From: Streptomycetaceae bacterium
GTDB taxonomy: Bacteria; Actinomycetota; Actinomycetes; Nanopelagicales; Nanopelagicaceae
Assembly (NCBI GenBank): GCA_027483765.1
Contig: JAIXTW010000006.1
Location: forward strand, 1-64,000
Direction: 5' to 3'
Length of the DNA: 64,000 nucleotides
The position numbers and the translations under genes are program-made. The notes under the pieces are model-generated. The model did no database searches. It was not told where the DNA came from and saw nothing but the letters and a program-made list of their open reading frames with translations. Below, piece by piece: positions 1-8,695 of this stretch (position 1 is the stretch's first letter; each line of letters starts with the position of its first letter).

Positions 1-150
1 ATTCGGTACTAGCTTATGCAGCTAGGGCGAAATCACTGCGACTGTTGTCTGCAGTTATTTGTGCACAGGTTTCATGGTTTACGAGATCATCCCGGCTTCC
101 TCGGCCCGCTTCCCCTGCCCCAACAACTAAAGTCGAGACCGTTCACCCCC
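1..150 (-). ncRNA. ssrA: tmRNA (ssrA), 5' part, cut by window edge
   Basis: Transfer-messenger RNA rescues ribosomes stalled on broken mRNAs and tags the nascent peptide for proteolysis. Read on the minus strand, the 5' end starts near 150 with the conserved tmRNA opening GGGGGTGAACGGTCTCGACT. The tag reading frame is at 52 down to 14: Ala-Asp-Asn-Ser-Arg-Ser-Asp-Phe-Ala-Leu-Ala-Ala then TAA. The resume codon is GCA and the tag ends in the standard ALAA degradation signal. The later pseudoknots and the 3' tRNA-like half lie outside the window. Its protein partner smpB is the next gene upstream on the same strand. Confidence 0.95.
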
Positions 151-168
151 AAGTTTTTTAATCTTGGA

Positions 169-191
169 GAATTACGTGGAAAACGTAATTC
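169..191. promoter_or_regulatory. Perfect 9-bp inverted repeat in the ssrA promoter region
   Basis: GAATTACGT at 169-177 and its exact complement ACGTAATTC at 183-191 flank a 5-bp spacer. The element lies 19 to 41 bp upstream of the tmRNA 5' end, overlapping where a -35 box would sit. It may be an operator or a small hairpin. No known regulator is recognised. Confidence 0.4.
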
Positions 192-200
192 ACACTATTT

Positions 201-234
201 AATTGTGTCGTACTTATAATTGTGTCGTACTTAT
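201..234. repeat. Exact tandem duplication of a 17-bp unit upstream of ssrA
   Basis: The unit AATTGTGTCGTACTTAT occurs at 201-217 and again at 218-234 with no mismatch. It lies about 50-85 bp upstream of the tmRNA start, outside any plausible gene. It could be a duplicated regulator site or simple slippage. Confidence 0.8.
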
Positions 235-242
235 TTTTTCGA

Positions 243-287
243 CAATTCACCCTTGGATTTCCGCTAGGAAATGTTTTGCGTGAATTG
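243..287. other. Compound hairpin between smpB and ssrA
   Basis: An 8-bp perfect outer stem (CAATTCAC 243-250, GTGAATTG 280-287) encloses a 6-bp perfect inner stem (ATTTCC 257-262, GGAAAT 267-272) with a 4-nt loop. No T-tract follows on either strand, so it is not a standard intrinsic terminator. It may be a processing site on a joint smpB-ssrA transcript. No gene is recognised between 151 and 425. Confidence 0.4.
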
Positions 288-425
288 GTTATCTGGCGAA
301 GTATGGAGCGGCATTCTTGTCTGCCAAACTCGATCGTGCCAAATGGTATGCACCAAGTATAGAGAGGGGTCCCGAGTTCTACAAAATGCGCATGCGGTGC
401 CGGCCAGGCACTGCCTCGTTGCGCG

Positions 426-905
426 TTAGATATCTTTGCCAGATTGGCGGCGTGAAAGTTCGCGGTTTATCTCGCGTGTGGCCTGCTGTTCCATCAAAGT
501 CGAGCGCTTGTCGTGGGCTTTTTTACCCTTTGCAATAGCGACTTCTATCTTCGCTTTTCCATCCTTAAAGTAGAGCTGCAACGGAACCAGCGTGATTCCT
601 GAATCTTTGGTGCGTGCAGCAATCTTTCGCAATTCGATTTTATTGACAAGCAACTTCCGCTTACGACGAGGTGTGTGATTAGTCCACGTACCTTCGGTGT
701 ATTCAGGAATATGCACACCGTGTAGCCAGAGTTCGCCATTTTCAATCATCGCAAAACCGTCAATTAGTGAAGCGCGACCTGCACGAAGTGATTTCACCTC
801 AGTGCCCATCAGGACGATTCCACATTCATAGACATCTTCAATTGCAAAGTCATGACGAGCCTTCTTGTTCTGCGCAATCAGCTTTTGTCCGACTTCTTTA
901 ACCAT
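426..905 (-). CDS. smpB: SsrA-binding protein SmpB
   Basis: SmpB binds tmRNA and delivers it to the empty A site of stalled ribosomes during trans-translation. The 159-residue product has the usual family length. It carries the conserved core motif GTEVKSLR at residues 34-41 and ends in the basic tail KGKKAHDKR (about 126-134), which inserts into the mRNA channel. The gene starts only 4 bp after the ftsX stop, so it is probably translationally coupled to ftsX and co-transcribed in an ftsE-ftsX-smpB unit. Its RNA partner ssrA lies downstream on the same strand. The ftsEX-smpB-ssrA order is common in Actinobacteria. Confidence 0.97.
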   Translation of the reverse strand: MVKEVGQKLIAQNKKARHDFAIEDVYECGIVLMGTEVKSLRAGRASLIDGFAMIENGELWLHGVHIPEYTEGTWTNHTPRRKRKLLVNKIELRKIAARTKDSGITLVPLQLYFKDGKAKIEVAIAKGKKAHDKRSTLMEQQATREINRELSRRQSGKDI

Positions 906-909
906 AGAA

Positions 910-1812
910 CTACACCTTGAGGTAACGGCGCAAGGTAATTACAGAAGCGACAGTTGAGACCACGAGACCAGTGGCAAGTAGCCAGCCGGATGCGATTGCA
1001 ACCTCTCCCCAACCAAAGAATTTGGTAAAGGTAAGTAGTGGTTCGACTTTTGTCTCAACAACATATTTAAGGGAGGCAAGTAATCCACTGGCAAGGATCC
1101 AGCCAATAAATGCAGCGAAGACACCTTCAAGCAAGAATGGAAGTTGGATTGACCAAGAAGATGCACCGACTAATCGCATCACGCCGGTTTCACGACGGCG
1201 GTTAAATGCCGCAATGCGAAGTGTGTTACTTATCAGAAGTGCTGCGGTAAGTACCGAAAGTAGACCGACAATCAGCGCGCCATTGCGAAGTACGGCAAGT
1301 AGTTGGAAGAATTTCTCCAGGATGCTGCGTTGGTCTTGCACGACATCCACACCAGGGCGACCGCTAAATGCGCTGACGACTACATCGAACTGTGTTGGGT
1401 CTTTTAACTTAACGCGGAATGATTCTGGTAATTGATCAGCAGTTACATTCTGCGCAATTGCCGACTCCTTGAAGCGTTCTTTAAATCGAGCAAATGCTTC
1501 AGTCTGGGACTCATAGAAAACGCTCTGCACTACTGGCAACGCATCCAACTCTGTCTTAATTGAAGTTCGCTGCTCTGGTGTTACAACACCCGCGCTACAT
1601 GAAGGAGATTCAGAGAGAGATCCGCAGAGAAATACTGAAACTTCAATCTTGTCATACCAATAATCTTTCATCGCATTTACTTGGGAATTAGCAAGAAGGC
1701 CGATTCCAAGAAGTGACAGTGAGATGGCAACGGTGACGATGACGGCAAATGTCATTGTGAGGTTACGACGAAGTCCAATACGAACTTCGCTGAAGAGAAA
1801 TCCTGCGCGCAT
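910..1812 (-). CDS. ftsX: Cell division protein FtsX
   Basis: FtsX is the membrane subunit of the FtsEX complex, which couples division to activation of peptidoglycan hydrolases outside the cell. The 300-residue protein has one N-terminal membrane segment (about 20-43), a large extracytoplasmic domain containing two cysteines ([10 protein letters not shown] region) and three C-terminal membrane segments, matching the FtsX fold. The ATG at 1812 (MRAGFLF) is preferred because AAGGAG stands just upstream. A longer in-frame extension to 1914 overlaps ftsE and has no such signal. The start lies 10 bp after the ftsE stop. Confidence 0.95.
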   Translation of the reverse strand: MRAGFLFSEVRIGLRRNLTMTFAVIVTVAISLSLLGIGLLANSQVNAMKDYWYDKIEVSVFLCGSLSESPSCSAGVVTPEQRTSIKTELDALPVVQSVFYESQTEAFARFKERFKESAIAQNVTADQLPESFRVKLKDPTQFDVVVSAFSGRPGVDVVQDQRSILEKFFQLLAVLRNGALIVGLLSVLTAALLISNTLRIAAFNRRRETGVMRLVGASSWSIQLPFLLEGVFAAFIGWILASGLLASLKYVVETKVEPLLTFTKFFGWGEVAIASGWLLATGLVVSTVASVITLRRYLKV

Positions 1813-1822
1813 TGTCTTCTCC

Positions 1823-2512
1823 TTATCCCGTGTATCCGTAGACGCCGCGAACTTGATCGCGAATAACATGGCCACCATCGAGCTCGATAACGCGCTTGCG
1901 CATCTGATCCACAATTCCGGAATCGTGCGTTGCCATCAAAACTGTGGTGCCCTCACGGTTGATGCGATCAAGTAACTTCATAATTCCTACAGATAGCGCT
2001 GGGTCAAGGTTTCCGGTTGGTTCATCGGCGATGATGATTGCCGGACGTGTTACATACGCGCGCGCAATGGCCACACGCTGCTGCTCTCCACCTGAAATCT
2101 CTGATGGCAAGCGATCGCCTTTATCTTCAAGGCCCACAAGTTCTAGCATCTCGGGAACTTCGCGGTTAATTTCCTTCTGTGAATATCCGAGTACGTGAAG
2201 TGAGAATGCAATGTTCTCGGAAATTGTCTTATTGGGAAGCAATCTAAAATCCTGGAAGACGGTTCCTACCTGGCGACGAAGTTCTGGAACTTTATGGGTA
2301 GAAAGTTTTCCTAGGTCTTTACCCGCAACGTGAATGACTCCAGATGTCGGACGCTCTTCGCGCAGAATCAGACGCAAGAATGTCGATTTACCAGAACCGG
2401 ACATACCCACCAAGAAAACAAATTCGCCCTTGGTAATTTCCAGGCTGGCATTGTCTAGGGCAGGGCGTTCCTGACCTGAGTAAATCTTCGTTACATTCTC
2501 AAACTTAATCAC
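1823..2512 (-). CDS. ftsE: Cell division ATP-binding protein FtsE
   Basis: FtsE is the ABC-type ATPase partner of FtsX at the division site. The 229-residue product shows Walker [10 protein letters not shown] (about 36-44), the signature [13 protein letters not shown] and Walker [14 protein letters not shown] start at 2512 (reading [13 protein letters not shown], typical of FtsE) is chosen because AAGGAG lies 6 bp upstream. The upstream in-frame ATG at 2536 lacks a ribosome-binding site. It is first in an ftsE-ftsX-smpB operon, and prfB lies upstream on the same strand. Confidence 0.95.
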   Translation of the reverse strand: MIKFENVTKIYSGQERPALDNASLEITKGEFVFLVGMSGSGKSTFLRLILREERPTSGVIHVAGKDLGKLSTHKVPELRRQVGTVFQDFRLLPNKTISENIAFSLHVLGYSQKEINREVPEMLELVGLEDKGDRLPSEISGGEQQRVAIARAYVTRPAIIIADEPTGNLDPALSVGIMKLLDRINREGTTVLMATHDSGIVDQMRKRVIELDGGHVIRDQVRGVYGYTG

Positions 2513-2672
2513 TGACTGCTCCTTATATAGGCGCATGGTGATGCGCTCGTGAGACCTAGCCCTAGTTTATGTAGGCGAGCTGGAAATTCTCGGTTGATTC
2601 GGGGTTTTTATGGCAATTCACAGAGGAAAGAAGAATCACAGCACGCGTGAAGTAGCCGATAACTGCCAAGAA

Positions 2673-3776
2673 TTATTGCGATGCGCTACGGCGCCAGCGA
2701 ATTCCGGCTTCGATGAAATCATCGATTTCACCGTTTAATACCGCTGATGTGTTGCCGGTTTCATGGTTATTCCGGAGATCCTTCACCATTTGATACGGAG
2801 CCAACACATAGGAACGCATCTGATTTCCCCATGACCCTGAATTATCGCCCTTGAGTGCATTGATCTTCGCCTGCTCTTCTTGGCGACGGCGTTCTAATAA
2901 CTTTGATTGCAAGACAGCCATGGCTGTTGCTTTGTTCTGTATCTGCGAACGTTCGTTCTGGCATGAAACAACAATCCCTGTTGGCACGTGAGTTAATCGC
3001 ACCGCAGAGTCTGTTGTATTTACGCCCTGCCCACCTGGGCCAGATGAGCGATACACATCTACCCGCACTTCTTTCTCATCAATTTCAATGTGATCGCTCT
3101 GCTCTACCACCGGAACAATTTCCACGCCAGCAAATGAAGTATGTCTGCGCGATTGTGAATCGAATGGCGAAATACGCACCAAGCGATGAGTTCCCTGCTC
3201 CACTGAAAGCGTGCCATATGCGTAAGGGGCGCTTACTCTAAATGTGGTTGATTTGATTCCTGCTTCTTCGGCGTAGGAAGTTTCAAGTACATCGACTTTA
3301 AATTCATGACGTTCGCAATAACGCAGATACATGCGCATCAACATTTCAGCCCAGTCAGCAGCTTCAACACCACCAGCTTCAGAACGAATAGTGATCAGCG
3401 CATCACGGGCGTCATATTCACCGTTGAGCAGCGTTGTTACTTCTAACTCGCTAATCGCTTTCTTCGCTGAATCTAATTCGCCTTCTGCATCACCGAGGGC
3501 AGATCCATCTGGTTCGTCAGCAGCTAGTTCAAAGAGAAGTGGTAAATCATCAACGCGACGACGTAGCCCAGTAAGTCGTGCAATTGTTGCTTGCACTCGA
3601 GATAGTTTGCTTGTTACCGCTTGTGCTTTTTCAGGGTCATCCCACAAATTCGGAACACCTGCTGCCGCTTCAAGTTCAACTGCCTCTGCCTCAAGCTTCG
3701 GCAGGTCCAAGACCTTTTCAATGGATGTGAGGGTCGCGCTAATCTCACTAATCTCTAAGGTGTAATCGCGAGCCAT
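2673..3776 (-). CDS. prfB: Peptide chain release factor 2
   Basis: RF2 recognises UGA and UAA stop codons and triggers peptide release. The 367-residue product has the stop-codon recognition tripeptide SPF at 203-205 and the peptidyl-tRNA hydrolysis motif GGQ at 248-250, within [14 protein letters not shown]. The reading frame is continuous, so the programmed +1 frameshift with an early in-frame UGA, found in many bacteria, is absent, as is usual in Actinobacteria. prfB followed by ftsE-ftsX-smpB is a conserved actinobacterial order. A 160-bp gap separates it from ftsE. Confidence 0.97.
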   Translation of the reverse strand: MARDYTLEISEISATLTSIEKVLDLPKLEAEAVELEAAAGVPNLWDDPEKAQAVTSKLSRVQATIARLTGLRRRVDDLPLLFELAADEPDGSALGDAEGELDSAKKAISELEVTTLLNGEYDARDALITIRSEAGGVEAADWAEMLMRMYLRYCERHEFKVDVLETSYAEEAGIKSTTFRVSAPYAYGTLSVEQGTHRLVRISPFDSQSRRHTSFAGVEIVPVVEQSDHIEIDEKEVRVDVYRSSGPGGQGVNTTDSAVRLTHVPTGIVVSCQNERSQIQNKATAMAVLQSKLLERRRQEEQAKINALKGDNSGSWGNQMRSYVLAPYQMVKDLRNNHETGNTSAVLNGEIDDFIEAGIRWRRSASQ

Positions 3777-3874
3777 GGATGAAGGATAGCGAGAAGTCCC
3801 GCAAAGTATTCTCCTCGTTGACGTTCCTCTAGTTGATTGTGGCTCTACGTAAGGAGCTATGAAATGCTCATACC

Positions 3875-4462
3875 CTAACCAAGGTTCAGACCATAGTAAT
3901 TCGTAGTTCTTTTACGTTCCGCAAAAGTCCCGACTCGTGAAGAAATATCTACTTCTTCGATACCAATAAATGGAAGTACAAATGGGAGCGCAACCTTGGC
4001 CGAGGAGCGAATTCCAATCTCATAACCATCACACTGGAACTCTTCAACTTTAATTTGGCTTAAGTTTTTATGCGAGACAGGACCTCCCAATAAATTCCAA
4101 TCACGTAAAGCGCCAATTGAATCCACTCGCCCCTTTTCGCAATCAATTGGAATTCCCGGATCTTGCTCACCATTTCCAAAGAGATTAACGACAAATCTAT
4201 TCGCGTTGTATTCCCTGGTGTAATACCTCTCCAAGTCTAAATTCTTAACACCTCTCTGAGCTGCAGATTCCGTGGCTTGCGTGAGTGCCCGCTTTGCAAT
4301 ATAGATCGACGAAATATCGGAGAGAATAATGAGAGTGATAAGAGTCAACATAAAAAGCCCAAGTATCAGTATGGATATTGAGCCGCGCTGATTATTCAGA
4401 ATTTTCTTTGCCGAGAACGAACTTTTCAGCCACGATAAAGCGAGTGTTCGACTCAGGCCCAT
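3875..4462 (-). CDS. TadG-like Flp pilus protein
   Basis: This 195-residue protein has a cytoplasmic basic N-terminus, the pilin-like entry [15 protein letters not shown] and one hydrophobic helix (about 28-50), then an extracytoplasmic domain with two cysteines. That layout is typical of the pilus-assembly TadE/TadG-like proteins that close actinobacterial Tad loci. It overlaps the upstream TadE gene by 10 bp and is the last gene of the cluster. Its exact job is unknown. By family it is a minor pilin or assembly factor. Confidence 0.75.
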   Translation of the reverse strand: MGLSRTLALSWLKSSFSAKKILNNQRGSISILILGLFMLTLITLIILSDISSIYIAKRALTQATESAAQRGVKNLDLERYYTREYNANRFVVNLFGNGEQDPGIPIDCEKGRVDSIGALRDWNLLGGPVSHKNLSQIKVEEFQCDGYEIGIRSSAKVALPFVLPFIGIEEVDISSRVGTFAERKRTTNYYGLNLG

Positions 4463-4908
4463 GGTGAGACATACTCGATAGCTGCCACTTCGACATCAAT
4501 TCCATTGGGAGACTTCATCCGCAGTTCAACGAGAATGCGGTTATCTGGTGCAATGCATGGACGTGCTCCACAAGTGATTTTCATGGCGATGGGTTTATCC
4601 GCCGAGTCGATGTCGTAACCAAGTAAGTCAGCGCCTTTGATCAGTATTTGATTAGCTACAAAGTGCGCGGTCTCATCATCTTTACTTGTAACGAAGGCAC
4701 GGGCAGTTTCACGAGCTAAAGTTCTAAGTGAATCCTGAGCATCACTCGCGTGAGAAAATTGAGACATAAAGATAAAGAGGGGAATAAACAATGGAATTGC
4801 CAGAAGCGAGAATTCAATCGACGCGCTACCTTTCTCGCTCTTCGAAATCTTGTTAATGAATAGGTTCAAAGTTCGATAACCTCGCGTGTTCCTCTCTTTT
4901 AAGGTCAT
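4453..4908 (-). CDS. tadE: TadE-like pilus protein
   Basis: This 151-residue protein has a TadE signature: KGSASIEF followed directly by a long hydrophobic helix (LLAIPLFIPLFIFM), preceded by about 26 polar and basic residues. The Glu after the Ser-Ile pair matches the conserved pilin position. The rest is extracytoplasmic, with a cysteine pair (CGARPC) that could form a disulphide. It starts 5 bp after the preceding tadE-like gene and overlaps the next gene. It is probably a minor pilin of the Flp/Tad pilus. Confidence 0.82.
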   Translation of the reverse strand: MTLKERNTRGYRTLNLFINKISKSEKGSASIEFSLLAIPLFIPLFIFMSQFSHASDAQDSLRTLARETARAFVTSKDDETAHFVANQILIKGADLLGYDIDSADKPIAMKITCGARPCIAPDNRILVELRMKSPNGIDVEVAAIEYVSPWA

Positions 4909-4913
4909 AAGAA

Positions 4914-5279
4914 CTACCTTTGATTTTCTATAACTGCTATCCCATTTACGTCTATCCCTTTTCCTGGACCCAACAGTTGATTTAACCCAGGAACTAGTTG
5001 AGGCAGGCCTCGCTTCTCGCGGCTAATGAGGAGATCGAGATTTTGATTTGGATCCGGCGAGTAAATGTGCAAATACGTATCAGAATCATCGAATTCTCCT
5101 GAGATGGCTCGCGTTGAAGCTGCATCTTGTGCGGTCATTTTTGTCATGTTTCGCCCATGAATTGCAATTGTTATCTGAGATGCCACTAAGAAGAGAGTGA
5201 GCAATGGGATCAAAACCAGAGCACTCTCTACATTTCCGCTATCACCTCGAAGTAGATTTCTGGGATTTACCAGCTTCAC
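4914..5279 (-). CDS. TadE-like pilus protein
   Basis: This 121-residue protein resembles TadE: DSGNVESALVLIPLLTLF has a pilin-like Gly/Glu entry followed by a membrane helix near the N-terminus, then a short extracytoplasmic domain without cysteines. Its start directly abuts the stop of the pilin-like gene upstream (5280), which suggests translational coupling. It is probably a minor pilin, and the assignment rests on the N-terminal helix and its place in the operon. Confidence 0.72.
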   Translation of the reverse strand: MKLVNPRNLLRGDSGNVESALVLIPLLTLFLVASQITIAIHGRNMTKMTAQDAASTRAISGEFDDSDTYLHIYSPDPNQNLDLLISREKRGLPQLVPGLNQLLGPGKGIDVNGIAVIENQR

Positions 5280-5528
5280 TTATCGGATCCCGTTCATTGT
5301 GTCTAGCGAATTTTTTAGAATTGCGGTTAGCCGCGGAGCAGCGATAGTCCAAATTGCCGTCACTAAACCGGTTGTCATCAAGACGACCAATACCCAACCC
5401 GGCACATCTCCTCGATCATTATTGAGCAGCTGATAAAAACGAGTTTTCCTCAAAACAATTAGCTTGCTACTTAGATAACTATTTAAATGAAGACTCTGAT
5501 TAAATATTGCTACTCCTATTTTGTTCAT
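5280..5528 (-). CDS. Flp-pilin-like small membrane protein (DUF4244 type)
   Basis: The 82-residue protein has a long polar leader, then NDRGDVPGWVLVVLMTTGLV and a hydrophobic helix, then a short tail. The RGDVPGWV pattern is characteristic of the small Flp-like proteins (DUF4244) found in the same place in actinobacterial Tad loci. It probably forms the pilus shaft after prepilin processing. The ATG has AGGAAG 6-7 bp upstream. No prepilin peptidase gene lies in the window, so processing would depend on a gene elsewhere. Confidence 0.72.
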   Translation of the reverse strand: MNKIGVAIFNQSLHLNSYLSSKLIVLRKTRFYQLLNNDRGDVPGWVLVVLMTTGLVTAIWTIAAPRLTAILKNSLDTMNGIR

Positions 5529-5592
5529 TTTTTTCTTCCTATTCTCTGGTTGTGGATATATGGCTTGTCTTTGCTTGGCTTACTTTTTGCTA

Positions 5593-6390
5593 TTAACTTG
5601 CTGCAAATAGATTTAAATTGGAAAGAGAAGGCCAGAGGGCAAATAGAATCGAGATTGGGAGAATGAGAAAGACCACTGGAATCATCATGGAAACTTCAGA
5701 CTTTCCCGCGGCGCTAAGAACGCGATTACGTTGAAGATTCTGGGCCTCTCGCGCTTGGCTATGCAGTACTTCAATGAGTGGAGCGCCACGACTGATTGCG
5801 ATAACAAGGGCATCAACAAATCTTCGGACTGCTGCAGATTCAACTCTGCGACCTAACAAATCTAATGAGTGCTGGAAAGGAGAACCACGCTTTACATCCA
5901 CTACAACCCTGTTCAGCTCATCAACCAGTGGTCCAGCTCCTCTTTTTCCTATTCTCTCTAAGGAGCTCAGGGGTGTCTCTCCTGCAGAGATGGCCAAAGT
6001 CATCATCTCGATGACACTTGGAAAGTCGGCATCGATTCTGATTCGATATTCCTTCACCCTATTGCTGAGTGATCTCTCACAATAAACAATTACAAGGAAA
6101 CTAATCAGAACGAGACTTACGATTAAAAACGCTAAGGATTTTCCAAGGAAGAGCAAGATGAGAATCATTGGAAATGTGATTACAGTGGTGATGAGTAGTT
6201 GTCTCAATCGGAAATCCTCGTAATCTATTTCGCTAGATTTTCCCAACTCCTGTAATTTGTCGCGCACTCCCGTTCGGTCTCCAAGGGATCGCACTGTTGT
6301 CAAAGCAAAGTTTTCCCAAGAAAAATCTTCATTAATTAGGATCAGAGCCGGGATGAGAAAAAGAACTACGACCAGGGTTGTAGCGCTCAT
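5593..6390 (-). CDS. tadC: Tad pilus inner-membrane protein TadC
   Basis: TadC and TadB form the membrane platform on which the TadA ATPase acts. The 265-residue product has two N-terminal membrane segments, a cytoplasmic helical domain typical of the type II secretion F (GspF) family (IEMMTLAISAGETPLSSLE region) and two C-terminal membrane segments. Its first codon overlaps the end of tadB by 4 bp (ATGA type). A 64-bp gap separates it from the pilin-like gene. Confidence 0.85.
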   Translation of the reverse strand: MSATTLVVVLFLIPALILINEDFSWENFALTTVRSLGDRTGVRDKLQELGKSSEIDYEDFRLRQLLITTVITFPMILILLFLGKSLAFLIVSLVLISFLVIVYCERSLSNRVKEYRIRIDADFPSVIEMMTLAISAGETPLSSLERIGKRGAGPLVDELNRVVVDVKRGSPFQHSLDLLGRRVESAAVRRFVDALVIAISRGAPLIEVLHSQAREAQNLQRNRVLSAAGKSEVSMMIPVVFLILPISILFALWPSLSNLNLFAAS

Positions 6391-7169
6391 CTGTTACCCG
6401 AAAAAACTCTGGATTGTTGAGGAAGTCGACTTAATCGATTCATCCAGGTATATGCCAGACAAGTCATTACGAGTCCAGAGATTAAAACCAGAGCGCCAGA
6501 GGGAGTGGAAAATGACGCGGCGGTGGCGGGTTGAGTGGATAGAAGAATCAAGAGAATCCAAGGAGCCCCAGCTGATAGGTGGGCGGAATTTTTTATCCAA
6601 TTCTGCTTTACCGAAATCTCCCTCCTCAACGTCAAATCTTCCCGAATAAAGTTCGCCAGCAATCTCAGGATGTTGATCAGTTCTGGACCACCTAAAGTTT
6701 TTGAAATCAGAAGTGCCTCAATTATTTGATCAGTGCTGGGCTCGCCGAGGAGGGATTTGACTCGTTCAAGTGCACCAACAAAATCGCCAGTATTAAAAAC
6801 ATCTTCCCGAAATATCTCAAAATATGGCCGCATTAACATCGGCCCCCGCACAGAAAGTCCCACAAGCGATTCATTTAACGACAAGCCAGATTGCATTCCA
6901 GAAATCAAGTGATCAATTATTTCTGGACAAGCAGATTGAATCGCACTCGAACGCTTACTCTCATTTTTCTGCTGAGCAAGAAGCATAAAAATTGCAACAA
7001 ATAGTGAGAGCGCTATAGCTATCACTAGGGAATGTGAAAAAATATAAACCACAAATGCCGAGAGAAGCATGGACGTTGCCGTCTTAAAAGTGCGAAAATC
7101 CTTTCTCGAAATTAATCGCACGAGATGACACCCAATCCTTTTTCGTAATTTGCTCCATTCCATCTCCAT
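6387..7169 (-). CDS. tadB: Tad pilus inner-membrane protein TadB
   Basis: This 260-residue protein has hydrophobic segments near 33-65, a GspF-type cytoplasmic domain with the pattern CPEIIDHLISGMQSGLSLNES, and two C-terminal membrane segments, as expected for TadB. The predicted start overlaps the tadA coding end by 58 bp. The next in-frame ATG is at 7163, so the overlap stands unless translation starts much later. The tadA-tadB-tadC order is canonical. Confidence 0.83.
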   Translation of the reverse strand: MEMEWSKLRKRIGCHLVRLISRKDFRTFKTATSMLLSAFVVYIFSHSLVIAIALSLFVAIFMLLAQQKNESKRSSAIQSACPEIIDHLISGMQSGLSLNESLVGLSVRGPMLMRPYFEIFREDVFNTGDFVGALERVKSLLGEPSTDQIIEALLISKTLGGPELINILRLLANFIREDLTLRREISVKQNWIKNSAHLSAGAPWILLILLSTQPATAASFSTPSGALVLISGLVMTCLAYTWMNRLSRLPQQSRVFSGNR

Positions 7170-8107
7170 ACATTCTCAATTTCAGCTCTATCATTTTCAT
7201 AACGTCCAGTTACATTCGCTATCTCTACAATCCGCCTTGTTCCATCTGCCGCTAGCGAGACCTGAATGACTAGATCTATTGCGGATGCAACTGTGGGTGC
7301 AATGAATTTGTGGGAGATGTTCTCGCCGGCAAGCAAAGGGAGTGTTTGTAGTTTAGTAATTGCATCCCTCGCTGAATTAGCATGAAGTGTTCCCATTCCC
7401 GGCAGGCCGGAATTCAGTGCAATTAACAAATCTAAAGCTTCTGCTTCACGAACTTCACCGACGATAATTCGCGACGGACGCATTCGCAGCGCTTCTTTGA
7501 TGAGTTTGCGCAAAGGTATTGCACCCTCACCCTGCAAGTTCGCTCCCCTGGTCTGCATTTGTACAAGATCTGGAACATTGGGCTTCAACTCAAATACTTC
7601 CTCCATGGTGATGACGCGCTGAGAAAGCGGAATCTCTGAAGCTAACGCATTTAGCAACGTGGTCTTTCCTGCCTGAGTACCACCGCTCACAAGAATGTTT
7701 AAGCCGTGCTTCACTGCGCTCGTTAACTGGTTTGCTATCTCTTCTGACATCACACCGATGCGTGCTAAGTCTTGTAATCCAAAATGGCGCAGTAAATGCT
7801 TTCGAATATTAACTGCCCAGTTCTCGGCCGTGATTTCTGGAATAACGACGTGCAATCGGCTCCCATCGGGTAATTGCGCATCCACAAATGGCTGGGATAA
7901 ATCCAACCTTCTGCCGCTCCAAAGGAGAGTTCTATCGACTAATTCCCTAACTGATTCAGAGGTCAGAACTAGATTTGTGAGATGGCTTTTACCTGCTCGA
8001 GCGATAAAAATTCTTTCGGGAGAATTAATCCAAATCTCTTCTACCGTAGGGTCCTTGATGAACTCGGCAATAGGTCCGAATACAACATCTGGATCCATGG
8101 TTTCCAT
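7112..8107 (-). CDS. tadA: Tad/Flp pilus assembly ATPase TadA (CpaF family)
   Basis: TadA is the hexameric secretion ATPase that powers Flp pilus assembly. In the 331-residue protein I see Walker A GGTQAGKTT (about 142-150), the aspartate/glutamate box around ITMEEVFEL, Walker B RIIVGEVR (213-220) and the histidine box TLHANSA (240-246). The length is short for CpaF proteins (often above 400) because the N-terminal extension is minimal. The start at 8107 or the ATG at 8098 is undecided, as neither has a strong ribosome-binding site. Confidence 0.9.
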   Translation of the reverse strand: METMDPDVVFGPIAEFIKDPTVEEIWINSPERIFIARAGKSHLTNLVLTSESVRELVDRTLLWSGRRLDLSQPFVDAQLPDGSRLHVVIPEITAENWAVNIRKHLLRHFGLQDLARIGVMSEEIANQLTSAVKHGLNILVSGGTQAGKTTLLNALASEIPLSQRVITMEEVFELKPNVPDLVQMQTRGANLQGEGAIPLRKLIKEALRMRPSRIIVGEVREAEALDLLIALNSGLPGMGTLHANSARDAITKLQTLPLLAGENISHKFIAPTVASAIDLVIQVSLAADGTRRIVEIANVTGRYENDRAEIENVWRWNGANYEKGLGVISCD

Positions 8108-8185
8108 GTGGGGAAGTTAGATGTCCGGCGACAAGTTCTGGGCCTCTGCAGATTTGACTGTGGATAATTCGAAGACTTAACAACT

Positions 8186-8650
8186 CTAAGTTGCTGACTG
8201 TAACTCCTGGTTATCAAGGCGGTTAAGGATCTCGAGTGAACTTTCTGCGCTATCAACTGCGAGGACTGAGTAACGACAGGCAAATCCTTCAAAGTTCCAA
8301 GAACGAAGGACTCGCTCTGCAAGAGAGGTTGCGATTTCGGGTGAACCTTTCAAAATAAGAGTGAACTCAAGTTGCCCAAGGCGAGCACATAAATCTTCTG
8401 ACCGAATGGATGCTTTAAGAATTTCAGAGAACGAAAGAATCGCTACTTCATAGTATGACTCTGATGGTTCACTCGCATTCTTAGGAGTTAGATTTTCCAG
8501 CTCGTATTGAGATAACAAGAATCGCACCAGGCTTAGTTTCGATTTATTGCGTTGCGCAATGCTCAATTCTCTGCGCAAGTTTTCATAAAAATATGGTGGT
8601 GCAGCCAAGTGAGTGAGCGAATCACGCAATCCATCGTGTGAAAAAGTCAT
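8186..8650 (-). CDS. Degenerate GGDEF-domain protein at head of Tad locus
   Basis: The 154-residue protein aligns by eye with a diguanylate cyclase domain. It has D10-S-L-T-H-L near the N-terminus (family D-x-L-T-x-L), a middle segment, then RSEDLCARLGQLEFTLIL, which occupies the RxxDxxARxGGDEFxxLL position. The catalytic signature GG(D/E)EF reads GQLEF (residues 92-96), so cyclase activity is very unlikely. Binding of c-di-GMP or GTP is possible but unproven. It is the first gene of the pilus cluster, 78 bp upstream of tadA, which suggests a role in controlling pilus assembly. Confidence 0.72.
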   Translation of the reverse strand: MTFSHDGLRDSLTHLAAPPYFYENLRRELSIAQRNKSKLSLVRFLLSQYELENLTPKNASEPSESYYEVAILSFSEILKASIRSEDLCARLGQLEFTLILKGSPEIATSLAERVLRSWNFEGFACRYSVLAVDSAESSLEILNRLDNQELQSAT

Positions 8651-8695
8651 CTAGTGAGGGGTTGAATTAAGTAGGACGCTGATAATGTTCGGTAC

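Noticed and set aside
1813-1914. Upstream extension of ftsX
   Set aside because: It overlaps ftsE, lacks a ribosome-binding site, and the extra residues do not resemble FtsX.
2673-3776. Programmed frameshift in prfB
   Set aside because: The frame is continuous from a plausible ATG with no internal UGA, so no frameshift is needed.
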